A stretch of 64,000 nucleotides of DNA from Meandrina meandrites (lineage: Eukaryota > Cnidaria > Anthozoa > Scleractinia > Meandrinidae), in contig OY855907.1 in assembly GCA_963693305.1 (NCBI GenBank), positions 32,460,301-32,524,300 on the forward strand, in the 5' to 3' direction. Made by a program: the position numbers and the translations under genes. The number at the start of each line of letters is the position of its first letter. Within the stretch, counting starts at the first letter, position 1. The notes below the pieces were generated by a model. That model was given only the letters and a program-made list of their open reading frames with translations, was not told the DNA's origin and did not search any database. Positions 54,833 to 57,800 of this stretch are shown here, piece by piece.

Positions 54833-57800
54833 TTTTTATCATTGCCTAATGGTGGTTCGAGTTGATCTAACTTACTCTGGTGAATATCACCATGAAGTTG
54901 TCGTCATTTGGATAATTGTTTATCCTTTACTTTCTGAAATTGTCCGCTGGCCCTGGATTAATAATAACAAAAGTGGACGAACTTTATCAAGCACCTCAGT
55001 GAACGTCTCGCATTATTCGTCGTGAGAAAAAATGGGATAAAGGGCACGGAAAATGCCGCTATCCGTAAAGACGACAAGTGATACTGTTTGAGAGGGCCTG
55101 TAGATCTGAAATTAGATGTTCACATGAGCTACTGTTATACTCGGGTCAACATACATACTGATTGTCAGCATTTAAAGTACAAATTTACCCGGGAGAATAA
55201 ATTGCCACTTTGATTAAAAATCACCTTGACTTTTCTCTTTAGATTTCAGAAGTATGTTTGCTAAGTACTTGCAAACTGCAACCTGAAAAATCTGGTTATT
55301 TAACCGCGAATTCTTGTTTCAACTGTTCGTCATTACTTGATTTGAAAACGGTCGAGTAACAAAGACTCCCAAAAAGTATATTTTAAAAGTATTAAAAATT
55401 GAGAAAAGCGTCATCACGTAACTTAAAGTCAATTTATTTACTTATGATTTATTTAAAAATAGGCTTTGTTAACCCTATCCAGACCGGGGGGGGAGGCGGA
55501 AAGTGCCCGCGCTGACTTTGAACGTTTATAACTTTTTCAAGATTCAACCAAACGCTGCCAAACTTTGCGAACTTATCTAAAATTTATCTGGGAATAAATT
55601 GGTAGGATAGGTTGTTGTGTCAGATACTTGACGTTACCATGGCAACGACATTTTGACAGCCATGTTTTCCCAAATTTGTAATTTTTGTGTTCCCATTTTT
55701 CCCCTCTTTTAGCTTTTTTGCATCGTTTTATAGATTTTATGTACTTTTCAGTAATTTTGGGCGCTTTTTTGAAATCCAAGATGGCGGCTGTTTGACATCA
55801 TGATGTCATTGTCACGTGATGTGACGTCATCATCCCACGTGACGTATATCAAAAGATAGATTTTCGGACATACTATATATCCTCTAAGTTTCATTATAAT
55901 TGCTTAAATTTTCTGGAAGTTACGGGGGCGGAAAACTACTTGGCTTGTCTGTTGCCAGATCCCTTGTAAAAGAAATACTCGTACCAGACGTCACGTTAAG
56001 TGCGGATAAAACCAAATTGATTGCAAGGCTGGCTGGTACTACGGCAAAAGGGCAAAATTTATTGGCCAATAAATCTTGCCCTTTTGCCGTAGTACCAGCC
56101 TTGCAATCAATTTGGTTTTACAAAGAAATACGTATACAAGAGACGATTGTATTAGCCAAAATAGACCACAGAAATTTTGTGCCTAAGTCAGATTTGGAAC
56201 AAGACCTTATATCACTACTCCAGAGCTACAACAAAGATAAATTACAATATTTTTTGATTTTATTTTGTGTAATAAAGCGTAGATTCAATTGTGCATGTTT
56301 ATTTCTTTTCAGGTGGGTTTTATTCTGACACCGTCGGCTACGTGGGCAAAACCTGCAAGAGATGTCCAAATGGTTCTTTTGTTGCATATGACAAAACACC
56401 AGGAAAACAACATCGCGATTGCAAGTCTTGTCCCTTAGGTAAAGCAAATAAATCAGGGCATATTGTAGTGAGGCCAGTTTTTGTTCGTGGAACTTGGTGT
56501 TTCTCCTTAGCCATTAGCTCGTTTTAGAATTCCGATAATTGATTTAGGGTCAATTAGGGAAAAAATCGAAGATGACGAATCCAAATGGGGGGAGAAAAAC
56601 ATGTATGTGTGCACTAGAATAAAGGAGATTCCACTGAATTGCATTGCGCATCCTTTTTGCGCATACTGTTTCGCGTCATCTTGCGCGCGAACGAGCGCGC
56701 GCACACAGAACATTTCGGAATTTCATTCGGGTTAAGCTCAGCAGGGAAATAAATAATCATTTTCTTCTAAACGAGCACGGTGACCCCCATTTTTTAATGC
56801 ACTAATTCAAATGACATACGGTTGACTACAATATATCGCGATTAAAAGAAAAGTTTACAGCGAAGTCTTTAATTTCTTTCACAATCTTAATTTTAGATCA
56901 ATTAAAATAGTTTGTTATGTAAGATTTAAGTCTATTTTGTTGAACTGTTTCGATATTTTAATGCAAGAAATGATTTTTTTTTCTATAAATAATAGCTCCG
57001 TTTTTGGATTACTAGGGTTCCTAATATAAACCTATAATAGCCATCCAGGTTGCACAAAAACGCGCATGGTGACCCTCATTTTTTCATTGCAGTTTTGTAA
57101 TGCTCATAACATAGTCATGAACTGGACCTAGTCTTAGAAAATTTTAAATACTCCTTCTTTTTCAGTGGAATCACCTTAAATAAAAACTCAACCTATGAAA
57201 CTTTTTAAGTTGTTTTGCAGTTGTTGGCCTCAAACCCATAGGCTAAAGAGCGTAGATAGGTTTGCAAGCGAACAACCATAGCCTAATACTACGTTTCGCA
57301 GAAAAGTACTAAAATCTCTAACCTAAAAGGCTAGAGCGCTCCTATGCAGGGCACAGGGGGAGGTGCAAATTAAGGGCCTCTGGTTGCATGTTCCTTCAGG
57401 AAATTTGTATATTTGGGATTTATAAAATTGCCGAAAATTTGTGTTAAAAGACCACTAATAGCTAATTAACAATTAGACCCGTAGCCCTAGAGGGCGAAGG
57501 GTCTAATTGTTTTAGTATCACCCAACTAGTCGGACAGAATAAGCAATAATAAAGTTAGCAAATGCAAGTTGAAGAAAGATTTATTTGGGAATAAAACAAA
57601 AGAAAGCGTCACGAATTTCGCTACTCGAAGACTATTACTAATAGTCCTCTAGTAGCGTAGCCAATCAAAATGCAGGATTTGCATAGTCCACTAGTTGGGT
57701 GATATCTCTTTATTGACATTGATTACACATTTCAAACATCAGAGGCAGGCATTAATCTCAAGCGAATTCATCGTACTACAAATGAACAAATGAAATTACT

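Noticed and set aside
55900..56328. Frame of about 140 codons across the palindrome
   Set aside because: Opposite arms of one palindrome give unrelated peptides, no motif is present, and it runs into intron sequence before exon 19.
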